Source: Sequoia sempervirens
Lineage: Eukaryota; Streptophyta; Pinopsida; Cupressales; Cupressaceae
Length of the DNA: 64,000 bases
Direction of reading: 5' to 3'
Assembly: GCA_007258455.2 (NCBI GenBank)
Contig: VDFB02373365.1
Coordinates: 224,591,201 to 224,655,200, forward strand
In this document: positions 11,291 through 22,264 of the stretch, piece after piece
How positions within the stretch are numbered: position 1 is the first letter of the stretch
Layout: each line of letters starts with the position of its first letter
Position numbers and translations under genes: made by a program
Notes under the pieces: model-generated
The model's input: the letters and a program-made list of their open reading frames with translations, nothing else
The model's database searches: none
What the model was told of the DNA's origin: nothing

Positions 11291-12840
11291 GTAGAACTTA
11301 CCCACAATGTTTGTGGCATAGTTTCTTTTGGTCTATCGAAAAGGTATTGCCCTATGTGCTAAATAGATTCTTGGGGCTCTTGAGGGAAATGAAACCTGAG
11401 AAATTATCATCAAGCATTATATCAATTTAAGTTTGCTTTTGGATGGCCAATGTAGAGAGGAAGCCAATTCAAATTCAAGGCATTTTTTTCATTAAAATCC
11501 TTTAAAAATCCTAGGAAGCTTAGAAGCCTTGGCTTTTCTAGGTAAGAAATGATTTTAGTAATGGACTTTCAATCAACAAGCAATCTATTTGGCAGTCACA
11601 TGTTCTTTCTTGTTAAGACTTCCTACTAGACAAAGTGCCATAGATCCATGCCTTAAATATTTCCAAACAAGGCATTCACATTCTACTAGATCTCATTCAT
11701 AGAGCCACTAATATTTTCCTTTATTGGCCAAATATTGAAATAAAATGTGAGCTATCTAACCAAGATTAGGAGTTTTGTTAGATTGTTATTAGTGTTACTC
11801 CTCCCCAAATGATTCACAAAATTTGGGTCAAATCATTCAAGCCATGGTATAAGGATTGGAAATGGTATAATCAGACATGTAATTTCAAAATTATAAGCCT
11901 CATAAAAGGTATTTGTGATTTTCTCCTCATCTTCTTATGCTTGGTCAATTGAACCATTATTAGCAACTTTAGTCTTCTTGCTAGTTAGCATTTCAAATCC
12001 CAAGCTATCTAGTCATTTATTCTTGCATCTAAATTGGCCCACTTTCCCTAGGGTATTCTTTATCTAGACCTTATACTTGGTTATTTCTTAACACATTTGG
12101 GAGTTCCTAATTCCCATTGTCCCTTTTGTGGACAACTGAACACTCAAACATCTTTTTTCTGATTTAGCACTAGAGCTTGAGAAGCTTGGAATTGGATTCA
12201 TGATTTCTTCAAACCTTCTAGACCTACTCCTTTTGTTGGCATGTGATTTTGTTAGGGGAATAAGCTTGTATCTCTTTCAATTACACCCAAATTTGGCATG
12301 CTTTTGAATTTAAGATTCTCTTTAGCATTTGGAAAGATATAAATGCTACTATTTTTCAAATTGTTCTACTAATGTTCATTTATCTCTATAAACTAAATCT
12401 ATGATTCACTATATAATCTGTTTATGTGGATTTAGGTGCAAGCTAAAAAATTTGCATCATCAAAGTCCCACCTCCCTTCTCTTCTCCTCAAGGATATCGG
12501 TGAGGTGACAACTAATCTCCCAAAAAATATTGTTGTTTCCAATATATTTGTCTCAACCCTTGGGAAATAGAGATAATGCCACCAATAGCTGATTGTAGTC
12601 CCCATATCCACCTTTTTCCTCTTCTTATGGGCATGGTACTCCTAATCGACTAGAAAATCAAGGTTCCTTGATTAAAGTTGGTCATTTCTTTGATGTGTGC
12701 TCAAAACCTTTGAAGGATACTCCTAAAGACAAGTTTGTGCTAATTGGTTGTGAGTCGATTGATGATAATCTTATTCCTAATAATGTTTGGGGGAAACCTG
12801 ATGATTAAAATTCCCAACTAAAATTACCTTAACTACTTAA
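11290..12840 (+). pseudogene. LINE reverse transcriptase C-terminal tail (zf-RVT), degenerate
   Basis: Translation of about 11960-12350 gives a decayed plant LINE tail. It contains LASKLAHFP, then FLTHLGVPNS, then a C-x2-C knuckle (HCPFCGQ), then AWNWIHDFF and later ILFSIWKD. This is the usual zf-RVT layout (CPxC ... RAW.W ... IWK.RN). The same order of motifs occurs in the minus-strand copy at 50078-52345, which supports the assignment. There are multiple stops and no recognisable polymerase core. The 3' end falls in the N gap. It is mirrored at about 53405-54950. Confidence 0.6.
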
Positions 12841-12883
12841 TTTTTATGCTATGTTCAAACTTAATCCTTTGAATTGTTGCCTT

Positions 12884-12983
12884 NNNNNNNNNNNNNNNNN
12901 NNNNNNNNNNNNNNNNNNNNNNNNNNNNNNNNNNNNNNNNNNNNNNNNNNNNNNNNNNNNNNNNNNNNNNNNNNNNNNNNNNN
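12884..12983. other. Assembly gap of exactly 100 N
   Basis: A run of 100 Ns joins the left inverted arm to an unrelated gypsy gag. The round length suggests a scaffolding placeholder of unknown true size. The right arm shows what should follow on the left side for roughly 100 bases (53296-53361). The gypsy sequence to the right is not the natural neighbour of that DNA. Confidence 0.98.
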
Positions 12984-13308
12984 TCGGGTTCAGACTTCTG
13001 GAATAACTAGGGACTTCTGCTCTGGGTCTTTTCCCGATCTTTGAAATGGCCCTTATTATCTTTGAAATGGCCCTTATTAGCCGCATTTGGTCTTGATCAA
13101 TTGCTTCTTCTTCCTCTTCTACATTTGAACCTTCTTCCTCTCTTTCATCCTCACTTTCCTCCCTCAGGTTTAACCCTCTTCTCAACTGCTCTTGCAACAC
13201 ATCAATCTGTCTTTGGAGGGCTGCCAGTGCATCTCTTCCACCAGCATTTCTGCCACCTTGACCACCTCTAGCACCACCACGCTTACCAAGCATCACTCTT
13301 GGAGGCAT
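12984..13308 (-). pseudogene. Ty3/gypsy-like gag N-terminus, cut by the gap
   Basis: Read leftward from the ATG at 13308, the product starts with a Gly/Arg-rich segment, then a short Leu/Gln-rich helix (LQRQIDVLQEQLRRG), then an acidic Glu-rich stretch. This is the usual opening of plant gypsy gag. A 21-bp direct duplication (13039-13059 and 13060-13080) repeats seven codons in frame. A primer-binding site and an LTR lie directly upstream. The rest of gag-pol is lost in or beyond the N gap, so the element cannot be assigned to a lineage. Confidence 0.6.
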
Positions 13309-13390
13309 ATTTCTTGACCTTGACCCACAACCACAGTCCTGGTGTGAACTGCCTCACAATTAGCGATCTGTCCACACGCTCAAGAAAACC

Positions 13391-13403
13391 CACTCTAATA
13401 CCA
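13391..13403 (-). promoter_or_regulatory. tRNA primer-binding site of the gypsy element
   Basis: On the minus strand this reads TGGTATTAGAGTG, close to the initiator-Met tRNA complement TGGTATCAGAGC. It starts two bases after the LTR end. Confidence 0.65.
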
Positions 13404-13405
13404 CT

Positions 13406-14095
13406 TGATGAGGGTGCAACCCGAGACTTAGAAAATAACCCACAAACAAGAGAATAATTTTATTATTCAGAAAATGGAGCTTCTTACATGTAGAGGATCT
13501 CAAATCCCCAAGTTCTATAGCACATGCAAGTTACAGAAAGCTACAGAATAACCCTTTCGCAATATGCGAGCTTGTCCCCAAAAAGTTGCCCATAAATAGA
13601 GTTCCTCTTTAGTTTGGGGCCAAAACAACATTCAAATTTGAGTTTAGGCAGTTTGGCACCGAAAAATTACAACTTGAAGTTTAAATTTCAAAAGAACATT
13701 TGCAATTGTATTTTCTAGAAACTGTGCCAACTTCCCGGGGCCATAACTTTTGATCTGGGACTCTGATTCGTGAACCGTTTGAACCATTGGAAAGGTCTCG
13801 AAGTCAACAACATGCTCATAATATGGTACGCTGATTTTGGAAAGTTTCGGGGCTGATCCAGGAACTCTAAGTGCCTCAAATCTAACCCGAAAGATTTTCA
13901 GGTGCAAATTTGGGAAACTAAAACTACAATATCTTTCAACCCAGGAATAGAAAATAAAAATCATAAATTGGAAATTTCATTATGACAAAAAGGGTATCCA
14001 AAAATGTAAAAATATCTAAAAAATGAGAAACTTGAAATTTAACTATTTTTGGGTGATGCAAGATTGCCCTTACACCACTGGATGCTCCTGCATCA
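13406..14095 (-). mobile_element. 5' LTR of the truncated gypsy element
   Basis: A block of about 690 bp on the minus strand begins TGATGCAGGAGC (14095) and ends ...CCCTCATCA (13406), giving inverted TGATG...CATCA ends. The primer-binding site follows directly and the gag ATG lies about 100 bases downstream. No second LTR is in the window, so the target duplication cannot be tested. The five bases outside the start are TTTTC on the plus strand. Confidence 0.65.
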
Positions 14096-14690
14096 TTTTC
14101 ACTTTTACTTCATTTTTCAATCTCCTCATTCCCTACCCTCTCCCACCACTTAACTCTTCTCAAGGTCATTTCTACAATCATATTCTTCATTATCCTCTTC
14201 CTATGATGAATCATTTAGTGTGGTTCAAAACGTCAATTCAAAATAGCATACATAGTTTAATCTAAAAGTGTTTACTCCATCATTCATAGACTTTCAAAAA
14301 ATCATACCATCTATAATCATTGATTTGTTAATATTTAACAATTATTGATTTGATTGAAGAGATATAGTTGAACTTGTGTCTACTATGAATCAAATATGAT
14401 AATTTAATACAATACATTTTATTTTTAAATATATATATAAAATTAAAAATAAACAACTTGTAATAAATAATCATTTTAATAATAGAAATTTTATATTAAT
14501 AATAAGAGAAGAAACATCCCCAACATGTAATATCTAACTTTTAATGATTTTAATAGTATATATTATATTTATTTTATTTATAAAATTTAATTAATATATA
14601 ATATTTTTTAATATAACATTTATTAAATATGTTATTTATTTAAAAGTTAGTGATAAAAAATAGGTTTATAGTTATGGATAGTTTTACGAT
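14096..14690. other. AT-rich DNA without a recognisable gene
   Basis: A T/C-rich segment passes into AT-rich DNA with TATATA and TTAATTAA runs. No reading frame or element ends are recognised. Confidence 0.5.
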
Positions 14691-14696
14691 CATAGT

Positions 14697-14836
14697 CAGG
14701 GTTAGAGATAGGTCTAGGATTAAGATAACGGTTTAAAATTTATTGTTAGGGTTAGAATTAGGGATAGGGTTAAGGTTAGGGTTAGGGATAGAATTAGAAG
14801 TAGAGTTAGGGTATGAGTTAAGGTTAGGGTTAGGTC
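14697..14836 (+). repeat. Degenerate telomere-like repeat
   Basis: About 140 bases hold many GGGTTAGGG / GGTTAAGGTTAGGG words with interruptions. The spacing is closer to 6-bp TTAGGG than to the 7-bp TTTAGGG usual in plants, and the array is heavily degraded. It may be an interstitial telomeric relic or an ordinary low-complexity repeat. Confidence 0.5.
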
Positions 14837-14965
14837 ATTAAAATTACTAATTAAAAATACTAAAACACTATAATTAACAATTTAACTTACATTTTTTTTT
14901 ATTCACATTAATAAATTTACATTTAATTTTTATCAAATCTAAAAAACAATAATTATAATACTATT

Positions 14966-15726
14966 AAGGCAAGTACTAGCCACTACGTGGCACTTGTTTT
15001 TATGGTCTTTATTTTTTGATCTTGGTTATATTTATTCATCTTCTCCCCTTTTTCAATATAGGTTCCTAATCTTTCCTTTTTAATATTTTCTTTTTTTCAT
15101 TTTTATGACCATTGGTTATAGTAGATCGTACTTCCAAAGCATGATACTATTTTGGTTTTAATTTTTGCTTTCTTTCTTTTTACTCTTGTTTATATTTTTT
15201 TGTAGTATTCTTTTTTTCTTTAATTTTTTCCTTTATATTATCTATAGTCTATTGATTTTGTATTTTTTTATTTTTTATGGTTGTTTCTTGCTTCTTTATA
15301 TATAGATTCCTTTTCCTTCTTTTTTATTCCTTTTTTTTTGTTAATTTGACATGATATATATTACTTTTATATAATTGAGTCTTTAGGTTTGTTGAATGCT
15401 ACTTTAAATATAGATTCCTAATCTTTCCTTTATAAAAATTGTCATCATCTTTATAAAGGAAATATGAGGATTAGATATTTTTAGTAACTTAATTTTAAAG
15501 TGTCATACTTTCAAAAGCATGATACTTTTTAAGTTGTTTCTTTTATTTGTTGCCTTCTTTTTTACTCATTTTAGTCTTATTTTTATTGTAGTATTTAAAA
15601 TATTTATTTTATTGTATTGATAATTTTTTGTGTATCTTTAATTATATCTTCATTTGTAAAGATATATATAAATTGTTTTTATATGGTTTTCTCTATTGAT
15701 TTTTCTTATTAGTACTTGCCTTAGGC
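14966..15726. mobile_element. AT-rich MITE with 12-bp terminal inverted repeats
   Basis: The left end AAGGCAAGTACT (14966-14977) is matched by AGTACTTGCCTT (15711-15722). Outside lie near-identical direct repeats, ATAATACTATT (14955-14965) and ATAGTACTATT (15727-15737), consistent with a 9-11 bp target duplication as in Mutator-like elements. Just inside the left end is the small palindrome GCCACTACGTGGC. The interior is T-rich and non-coding. A diverged relative with the same left end occurs near 20687 and again near 26124 in the tandem copy. Confidence 0.6.
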
Positions 15727-17924
15727 ATAGTACTATTGTAATGAGTTTGTGTAACAACCCCCATGTTTGTATTTTGTTGTGGTCTTTCCTTGATGGATTC
15801 CGCTAACTGTATATTTTGTATTTATACTATTCGTCCCTTCATTATTTTGTATTGACACCTGAGAGGTGTAATTCCATGACTGTTATGTTGGATTACATGT
15901 TTACATGTTTACATGTTTATATGCTGTTATGTTGTTGACATGATTATTGTTCATGTTGGATTTCATGCTTACATGGCTAGATATTATGCTGGATTACATG
16001 CTTATATTTTTATGTATACATCATTGTCTTTGCTTATGTATGATTATGGACAAGAAAATGATGATTTCATAACACTCATAACCAAGAGGCTTATGATATT
16101 ACAACTCTTTTTCCTAATGGTTGATTTTTTTTAGATATATGATATATGATTCATGCACATGTACTTTAACATTTGATTGGAGTGATGTAGGTACTGAGTA
16201 TCGACTCCGCCTAAATTCATAGGTCTGAGCGTACTCTCATTCCTCGATGATGGTTATTGAAGGTAGTCACAGGTCAAATATCCCCTACCCTAGCCCACTG
16301 TACCCTATTAGGGCAGTGTTTCCGTGTTGTTGTCTTCCATCCAGTTACCTAATGGTAACGTCCGGAGCACCCTTCTGCCATTAGTGATTTTCCTGCTTGT
16401 CTCATTGAGGTATTTGGTTTTGGTTTTCATTAATATTTTGTGTTTATATATATTTAATTTAGATTGTCAGTGTTTTGATGTGGTTCCATTGACATCTTCT
16501 TGTGCTTTAAATATGGTATTTTATGGTGCTTAATTATTTGGGGATTTGAATTGTTAGTTTCTTGAGATTTTACATATTTTATTTAAATATTTACTAATCT
16601 TTTTGGGGAAGCCATATGTATTTTAATGTTTCTTATTTTGTGACTTTAATTAATTGTTCCTTTTGGGGGGAGCTTTAATAGCTAATTTTATCAAATGTTT
16701 TATGAGATTGTTTGGGAAAATACAAAATGAAAAAGGAGTCTTGTTTTGGGGGATATTTTTGGAAGACAAAAGAAAGAAATTGTTGTTTTTGCATGGTGAA
16801 AGAAACCCCATTATTTGGGTGATTGAGTTGGGGATATTGTGAAGGTTTTCTGAGAAGAATTTGTGGGTAGTAAATTGTTGAAATCAGCATGCCAGTTTTT
16901 GCTTTTTGTCTGATTTTGGAGCTTGGCTGTGCCTTCTTCATTGAGAAATTATCCATTTTGATTTTGGGGAAATTTGAGGTAATTGTCTGTTGTTCTTCAT
17001 TGATGTATGGCTGGTAATTTTTCTTCTGATCTGGGTTATTTCTATCTCATGAAAACTTTGAGGAACTTCTTTATTTTTTTTATATTTTTTTGTAATGTTT
17101 GGAGTTGAATGATGGATTGTTTTAATTGGTTATTGCTGCTCTGTAGTGTTTTGTATGACCGATTTTTGTAAATATCTAGCAAACATGAAATGGGTTGATG
17201 GAAAAAATTTGTTTTACGGGATCTTTCTTATTTTTCTCTTTTGCTTAATTTTTGTAAGAAAAAAACATGTTTTTTTTTTTTTATTGTTGTTCATTAACCT
17301 TTTGATAAAAATGAAAATGAAGGGTGGATTTCATGTAGGAATGTCAAGATCTCAATTGGGTCTTTGGCAGATTTGAAATCTGGGCACTTATATTTTTCTA
17401 TGATTTTTCTTGCCTAGTTTGGAAAGATGTTTTTAAGAACAACACTTCATTTTTGGTCCTAAACTCAAAAATAGAAGGTGGATTTCAACTTGAAACACCA
17501 AAATATGAACTAGGTCAGGCTTTGAATCATAATCTGGGCACTTTGAATTTTTACATGATTTCTATGCCTCCATTTCATGCTGAATTACAACTATTAAATG
17601 TTTCTTTTTACAATAGTATTAGTTGGTTGTTTTAATCTATTTGTTTGACAGAAATTGTGGCCTTTCCTTGTATTTCATGTATTCTTTGGATTACTTGTTT
17701 GGTTACATGAGATGAGCATAGGTCTAGGTAATAGAGTGGTCATATGGAGTGGCTCTCTATAGGCCTGGGGCCCGCAAGTGGCTACCAGGGGAACTAGTAG
17801 TAGAGTTAGAGTAAACAAGTGATAACTAAATAAAATTAATGGGGTAAAACACTAATAAGATAATGAGTCCTCGTGTATGGCCTTGAGCACTTGTAAAGGA
17901 TAAGGATGCACTCAAGAAGGCCCA

Positions 17925-17990
17925 TCCATCTGCGGGGCATTGAGTCATCTGTTTGTGGGGTGTTGAGTCATCCATCTACGGGGCATGGAT
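17925..17990. repeat. Short trimeric repeat in solo LTR
   Basis: Three imperfect copies of a roughly 23-27 bp unit of the type CATCTGCGGGGCATTGAGT. They are duplicated at about 23350-23416. Confidence 0.6.
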
Positions 17991-18689
17991 TCAGGCATGA
18001 TTGAGTCTCCTCATGCCTATGAGAGGTGTACTTGATTCCATGTGGTGCCATCCCTTCGAGCACGCATGATGACACTCCATCTGATATGCACTTTATTATC
18101 TAGCCCTTGGTAATCGTGAGTAGTAGCCATCATGATATTGGATGTGCATTTCTTATTGTGACATTGATTGTGTGCATTGCCTTCCATGTTTAATTTGTGA
18201 TTGATTTGAGTGTTGGCCTTACCTTTCCTTTGTCTTACTACCTCTGTTGGGCCTTGTGACTATCTTCGAGCATGGTGGGGTGGCCTCTTTTGAGTCCACA
18301 TGGTAGGGAGGCATTGCCACCACCATTAGGGACCGGTGTATAGGTTATTGGAGCACCAGTTGGAGTCATCCCCTCTTCTATATTTATCTTTTAGATGATG
18401 TATTTTATTTATGACAATGCTATTGTATTCATACTTATTCCTTTATGCACAGTGTACTCTCTCTTGAGAGAGAAAGAAATCATAAATTTAATGAGAAGAT
18501 ATGTGATGATTATGTTTGGCTTATGAGTTCCGGTGTTGGCATTGGACTCATGTGTACTATGATAATTATTTTATGGATTTCTTTCTTATTTCATGTAAAA
18601 TTAGAGCTATGGATATATTTTCTTCCTTCATGTACCATGTTGTTAAGTTTCTAGCACAACACAACTTGCTATAATAATCTGTGTAGTTG

Positions 18690-18890
18690 TTGCTAAAGTT
18701 CCAGAGCAATGCAAAAAGTTCTGGAGTAGTGTTGCTAAAGTTCCAAAGTAGTACAAAAAGTTCTAGAGTAGTGCTGCTAAAGTTCCAAAGCAATGCAAAA
18801 AGTTCCGGAGTAGAGCAGAAAGTTCTGGAGCAGAAGTTATGAAGCAAGGTTTCTAGAGCAGGAAGTTCTAGAGTAGTAAGTTCCGAGGCA
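18690..18890. repeat. Minisatellite of about 20 bp in solo LTR
   Basis: About ten imperfect units of the type AAAGTTCTAGAGTAGTGCTG. The array is copied at about 24116-24316, where individual units differ by point changes. Confidence 0.7.
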
Positions 18891-19109
18891 TTTTTCCTGG
18901 AGCTATCTTATTTGCTCCTGTTTGGATTTTCTTTGGAGGGTAGAATAATCCTCTCCATTAGGTTGCATTAGGCCATACTTGGCCTTGTATGTGGTCGATA
19001 TATTGTTCTGGGAACTGCTTTTTGTGTATGCTATCCTTTTTGTTTAAAAAAAATTATCTTGTCCTCTTTTGGCTCTTACCCTTTCAAGGTTACTTAGCGG
19101 GATGTTACA

Positions 19110-19767
19110 GTTTGACATTTTTTAGTTAACTAGTTATTAATAATTTAGTTTTCAACCAATCAAAAACAATATTTAAACAAAAATTAAAAATAAAATTCAA
19201 TTTTGTAAAGTCAACTTGTAAAATATTTAACTTTACAAATTATAAAAAATATTTTTTGTGCATATGATTGGTTAAAAAAGTTTTGTGTGTTATTAATGGA
19301 TAAAGCAAATTAAACATATTTTTAAGGAATTTTTTTTCATTTTTTTCTTTATAAAATAATTTCATTAAATCTTTCTAAAATAAATAAATGTTACTTATTT
19401 TGATATTTTTTTAAGAATGACTTTTTGATGTATGTAATTGTTATTTTTTTATTAATGAAAATTTTACAAAAATCAATTAACTATTTTATAGAGATTTGGA
19501 TTCACACTATTCAAATAAAAAAATTAAACAAATTGTATTATTCTTTTCATTAAACTAATATCTTTATCTATGTTTTAAACATTTTATAGTATAATTTGAT
19601 TATATATGTTCTCCTTCTTTTCATTAATAATTTTTTTTCATCATGTATATTTTTATATTAATTTATATTGCTATATATATAGTTTCTTAAAAAAATTATA
19701 GCCTATAATATATAGATATATAAGATAACTAGGTCTTTATTATATATAATATATAATCTAATGTAAG

Positions 19768-19815
<48 letters not shown>

Positions 19816-20560
19816 TATTTCTATTTCATATTATTATAGGTAAATAAGTTAACCTATATTATATAGGTAATATATTAATTTATATTATATATTTATATAA
19901 TATATAATATAGGTTATTTTATTTTGTAGGTTCTCCTTTCATATATATATATATAAACTATCTTAATTGACTACTATGTTAATTATAATAGTAATATTAT
20001 TACTATTAATATAATTAATATAATAGTAAATCACTATATTAATAATTATAACAATATTTTAAAATATATTAATATTATAATATTACCTATTTACTTAGTT
20101 TATATAATATAATTTATAAATTATTAATATTAAATTAGAATATAATATATTTATTATATTAATAGTATATTTAACTTCAACTATAATATGAAGATTTCAC
20201 TATCAAATCTAAAATCAACTATAATCAATCTAAGAATTATTTTTAATAATAAATCATTTGATTATTTAATGTTTAGCAAATATTTATTCTAAAGAATAAA
20301 CTCAACTTCAACTTTATTAGTCATAGTTATGTCTGGTACAAATAATTCATAAACTACTTCCTTCTCTCAATAAATGGGTTCATTATATAAATATTCAAAT
20401 GTATTCAACTTTAATCTTTTTGAAAAAAAAAACCACCAAACAATAAACATTTATTCCAATTTATTTTATTTTCAAATATTTAACATCAAACAAGATCTTT
20501 ACATTACATAACCAAAACATATAAAAAACCAACACTATTAACCAAACAAAACACAAAATA
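19110..20560. other. AT-rich flank with (TA)22 microsatellite
   Basis: Extremely AT-rich DNA with no gene. A (TA)22 run lies at 19771-19814, and many TATA/ATAT palindromes surround it. The equivalent in copy 2 is 24536-25990, with its TA run at 25197-25240. Confidence 0.7.
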
Positions 20561-21450
20561 CAAAAGTCAAAACTAAAATACAACAATTAAAAAAATATTA
20601 TATTTAATTTTATTCACAGTAATTAATCTTACATTTATTTTTATTCCAACTCTAAAAATCTCTAATTAGTATACTACAAAGACAAGTACTCGCCACTACA
20701 TGGCACTTGTTTAATAAATAAGATTGGGTATTTTATATTTTTTAAGTTGTTTTTTCTCTTTAATTATTTCACTTACTATTTAGTTCTTTAGCTTTTTTAG
20801 CTCTTTAATTCTTTTTTTTTTTGTTTATTTTTTATGTTGATTATAATTTTTTCTTATCTCTCCTTAAAAAATGTTTATTTCTAATCCTTCCTTTATATAA
20901 TTATCATCTTTTTTAAAAGAAATATTTTTATTGGGATCTTTATTGTCTCTTTTGTATCATGTTTTAAAAAAAAATCTTATATTTTTGAGGTTTTACATCT
21001 AATTTTTGCTCTCATTTTTTAATCATTTTGAATATAGTTTATTATATTTATATTTGTTAGTTTGTCACATTTCTCTTATTTTTTCTTCATTTTAAAATTT
21101 TATATAGTTGATGTTATTCTCTAATTATTTTCTTTCTTAAACTAATTTAAACTATGCTATTAGTATATGATTTTTTGTTATTAAATTTCAATTTAATTAA
21201 TTGTTTTGATTTATTTTTATTTTTGGTTTTAGAATTAGTTTGTTTTTATTTAGTTAGTTATATTTTGATATAAATTTTTGGTTTTCTATCTCTTGGTTTG
21301 ATTAGCATTTCATTTTTGTTTTCCTTTTTTCTCTTTAGTTTTATTGTTCTCTTTATATTTCCACCCTATTATTAGAGATTAAGTTTTATTCTTTTCCTTA
21401 ATTTTTATTTTATTTTTATTGGCCAAGTTGACATGTTGAGATCTTTCTCT
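20560..21450. repeat. Diverged relative of the 14.97-kb MITE region
   Basis: It aligns by eye with 14855-15500. Both share the run leading to AAGACAAGTACTCGCCAC (20687), which corresponds to AAGGCAAGTACTAGCCAC (14966), then a T-rich interior with CTAATCCTTCC words. The matching right end was not found. Copied at about 25990-26890. Confidence 0.45.
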
Positions 21451-21504
21451 CTCAAACTCTTCACATCTATTTATACATCTGGTCTACTACCTTATTCTTT
21501 CACT

Positions 21505-21518
21505 CACACACACACACA

Positions 21519-21547
<29 letters not shown>
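21505..21547 (+). repeat. (CA)n(CT)n microsatellite
   Basis: About 14 bases of CA repeat followed by about 28 bases of CT repeat. The copy-2 equivalent is about 26949-26989 and differs in length. Confidence 0.9.
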
Positions 21548-21549
<2 letters not shown>

Positions 21550-21676
21550 TTGCTTGCATATCAATCCTGATGATGGATCATTGAGTATGATCCAAAATAT
21601 TGATACAAAAAGTTTACATAGTTTTAATCCAAAAATAGCTCACTTCATTATCATGGACTATGAAAACTTCATGCTT

Positions 21677-22240
21677 TTAATTGAGTAGACACATCAGAAG
21701 AAGGAGAAGATAGACTTGGAAAAATAGGTGAGGAGTCACAAATATTTTCAAAATTATTCCTAAGACTCTAAAAAATAGACCTTGAAGTTGGGGATGAATG
21801 AATAGATTGAATTGAAATGGTAGGGGCAACAAAAATAACAATAGTAGAAATAACAGTAGCAGGAGGAAAAGGCTATTCAATTGAAATAATAGGAGGAGTG
21901 GGACTTGGAAAAGTGACAGTGACAGGGGAAGAGCAAATGGGAGAGTCTTTTAGAGCAGCCTCATGTGGAGACTCTTGTGCTTCTTCATCTAGAACCTCGT
22001 CTCCTTGTTCTTCATCTTGAACAATTGCTTCTTCTATGAGAGTTGATGGCCCTTCTGAATCCTTGCTCTTACCCCCTTTCATTATGAATTTGATCTTAGG
22101 ATTAGGGGTTTTACTTGTACCTAATACATCACCCTTATTCTTTTTTCTAATCTCTGCTTTTTTCCTAGCATGACCCTCATTTTATTCTTCTTCAGATCTA
22201 GTATTAAAATACTTCAATCTTATTTTCCTCTATTGTAACT
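21677..22240 (-). pseudogene. Family V C-terminal fragment in tandem copy 1
   Basis: This is the downstream part of the family V frame (see 27120-29200), cut at the duplication breakpoint 22240. It includes an acidic Glu-rich piece and a Pro/Ser-rich piece on the minus strand. Nothing upstream of it survives in this copy. Confidence 0.65.
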
Positions 22241-22264
22241 TGTTGTTCTTCATTGAAATCAGAA
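22241..22264. other. 24-bp filler at the tandem duplication junction
   Basis: These bases belong to neither copy end. The first 16 (TGTTGTTCTTCATTGA) equal 16989-17004, and the next piece (TTGAAATCAG, overlapping by TTGA) equals 16878-16887. Both sources lie within about 170 bp of the left breakpoint, as in templated end-joining. Confidence 0.75.

Larger units (their letters stand above)
1..12883. repeat. Left arm of giant inverted duplication
   Basis: This block reappears in reverse complement at 53296-64000. Paired landmarks are 867-4981 with 61267-64000, 6390-6590 with 59657-59857, 8156-8380 with 57855-58055, 9474-9749 with 56485-56760, and the last bases before the gap with about 53361-53405. 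The coordinate sums stay near 66,240-66,260, so the arms are collinear without large indels. In one 290-bp stretch (about 12540-12830) I counted about 6 differences, roughly 2%. The arm crosses several unrelated elements, so it is a segmental copy and not one transposon. Its outer end is not visible. Its inner end is hidden in the N gap. Confidence 0.9.
15750..19109 (+). mobile_element. Solo LTR (3.36 kb) with GTTTG target duplication
   Basis: The block begins TGTAACAACCCCC (15750) and ends CGGGATGTTACA (19109). The ends are complementary (TGTAACA / TGTTACA). GTTTG lies immediately before (15745-15749) and after (19110-19114), a clean 5-bp target duplication. No gag-pol lies between, so this is a solo LTR left by recombination between two LTRs. 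The size fits long-LTR plant Ty3/gypsy elements. It holds a roughly 23-bp trimer at about 17925-17990 and a roughly 20-bp minisatellite at 18690-18890. Confidence 0.75.
16838..22240. repeat. Tandem duplication, copy 1 (5.4 kb)
   Basis: It is nearly identical to 22265-27683, with differences of about 0.5% plus small indels. The unit starts inside the solo LTR (TGTGAAGGTTTTCTG), crosses its 3' end and the AT-rich flank, and stops inside the family V reading frame (TATTGTAACT). Because the unit spans unrelated elements, it arose by duplication of the locus and not by transposition. Confidence 0.9.
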
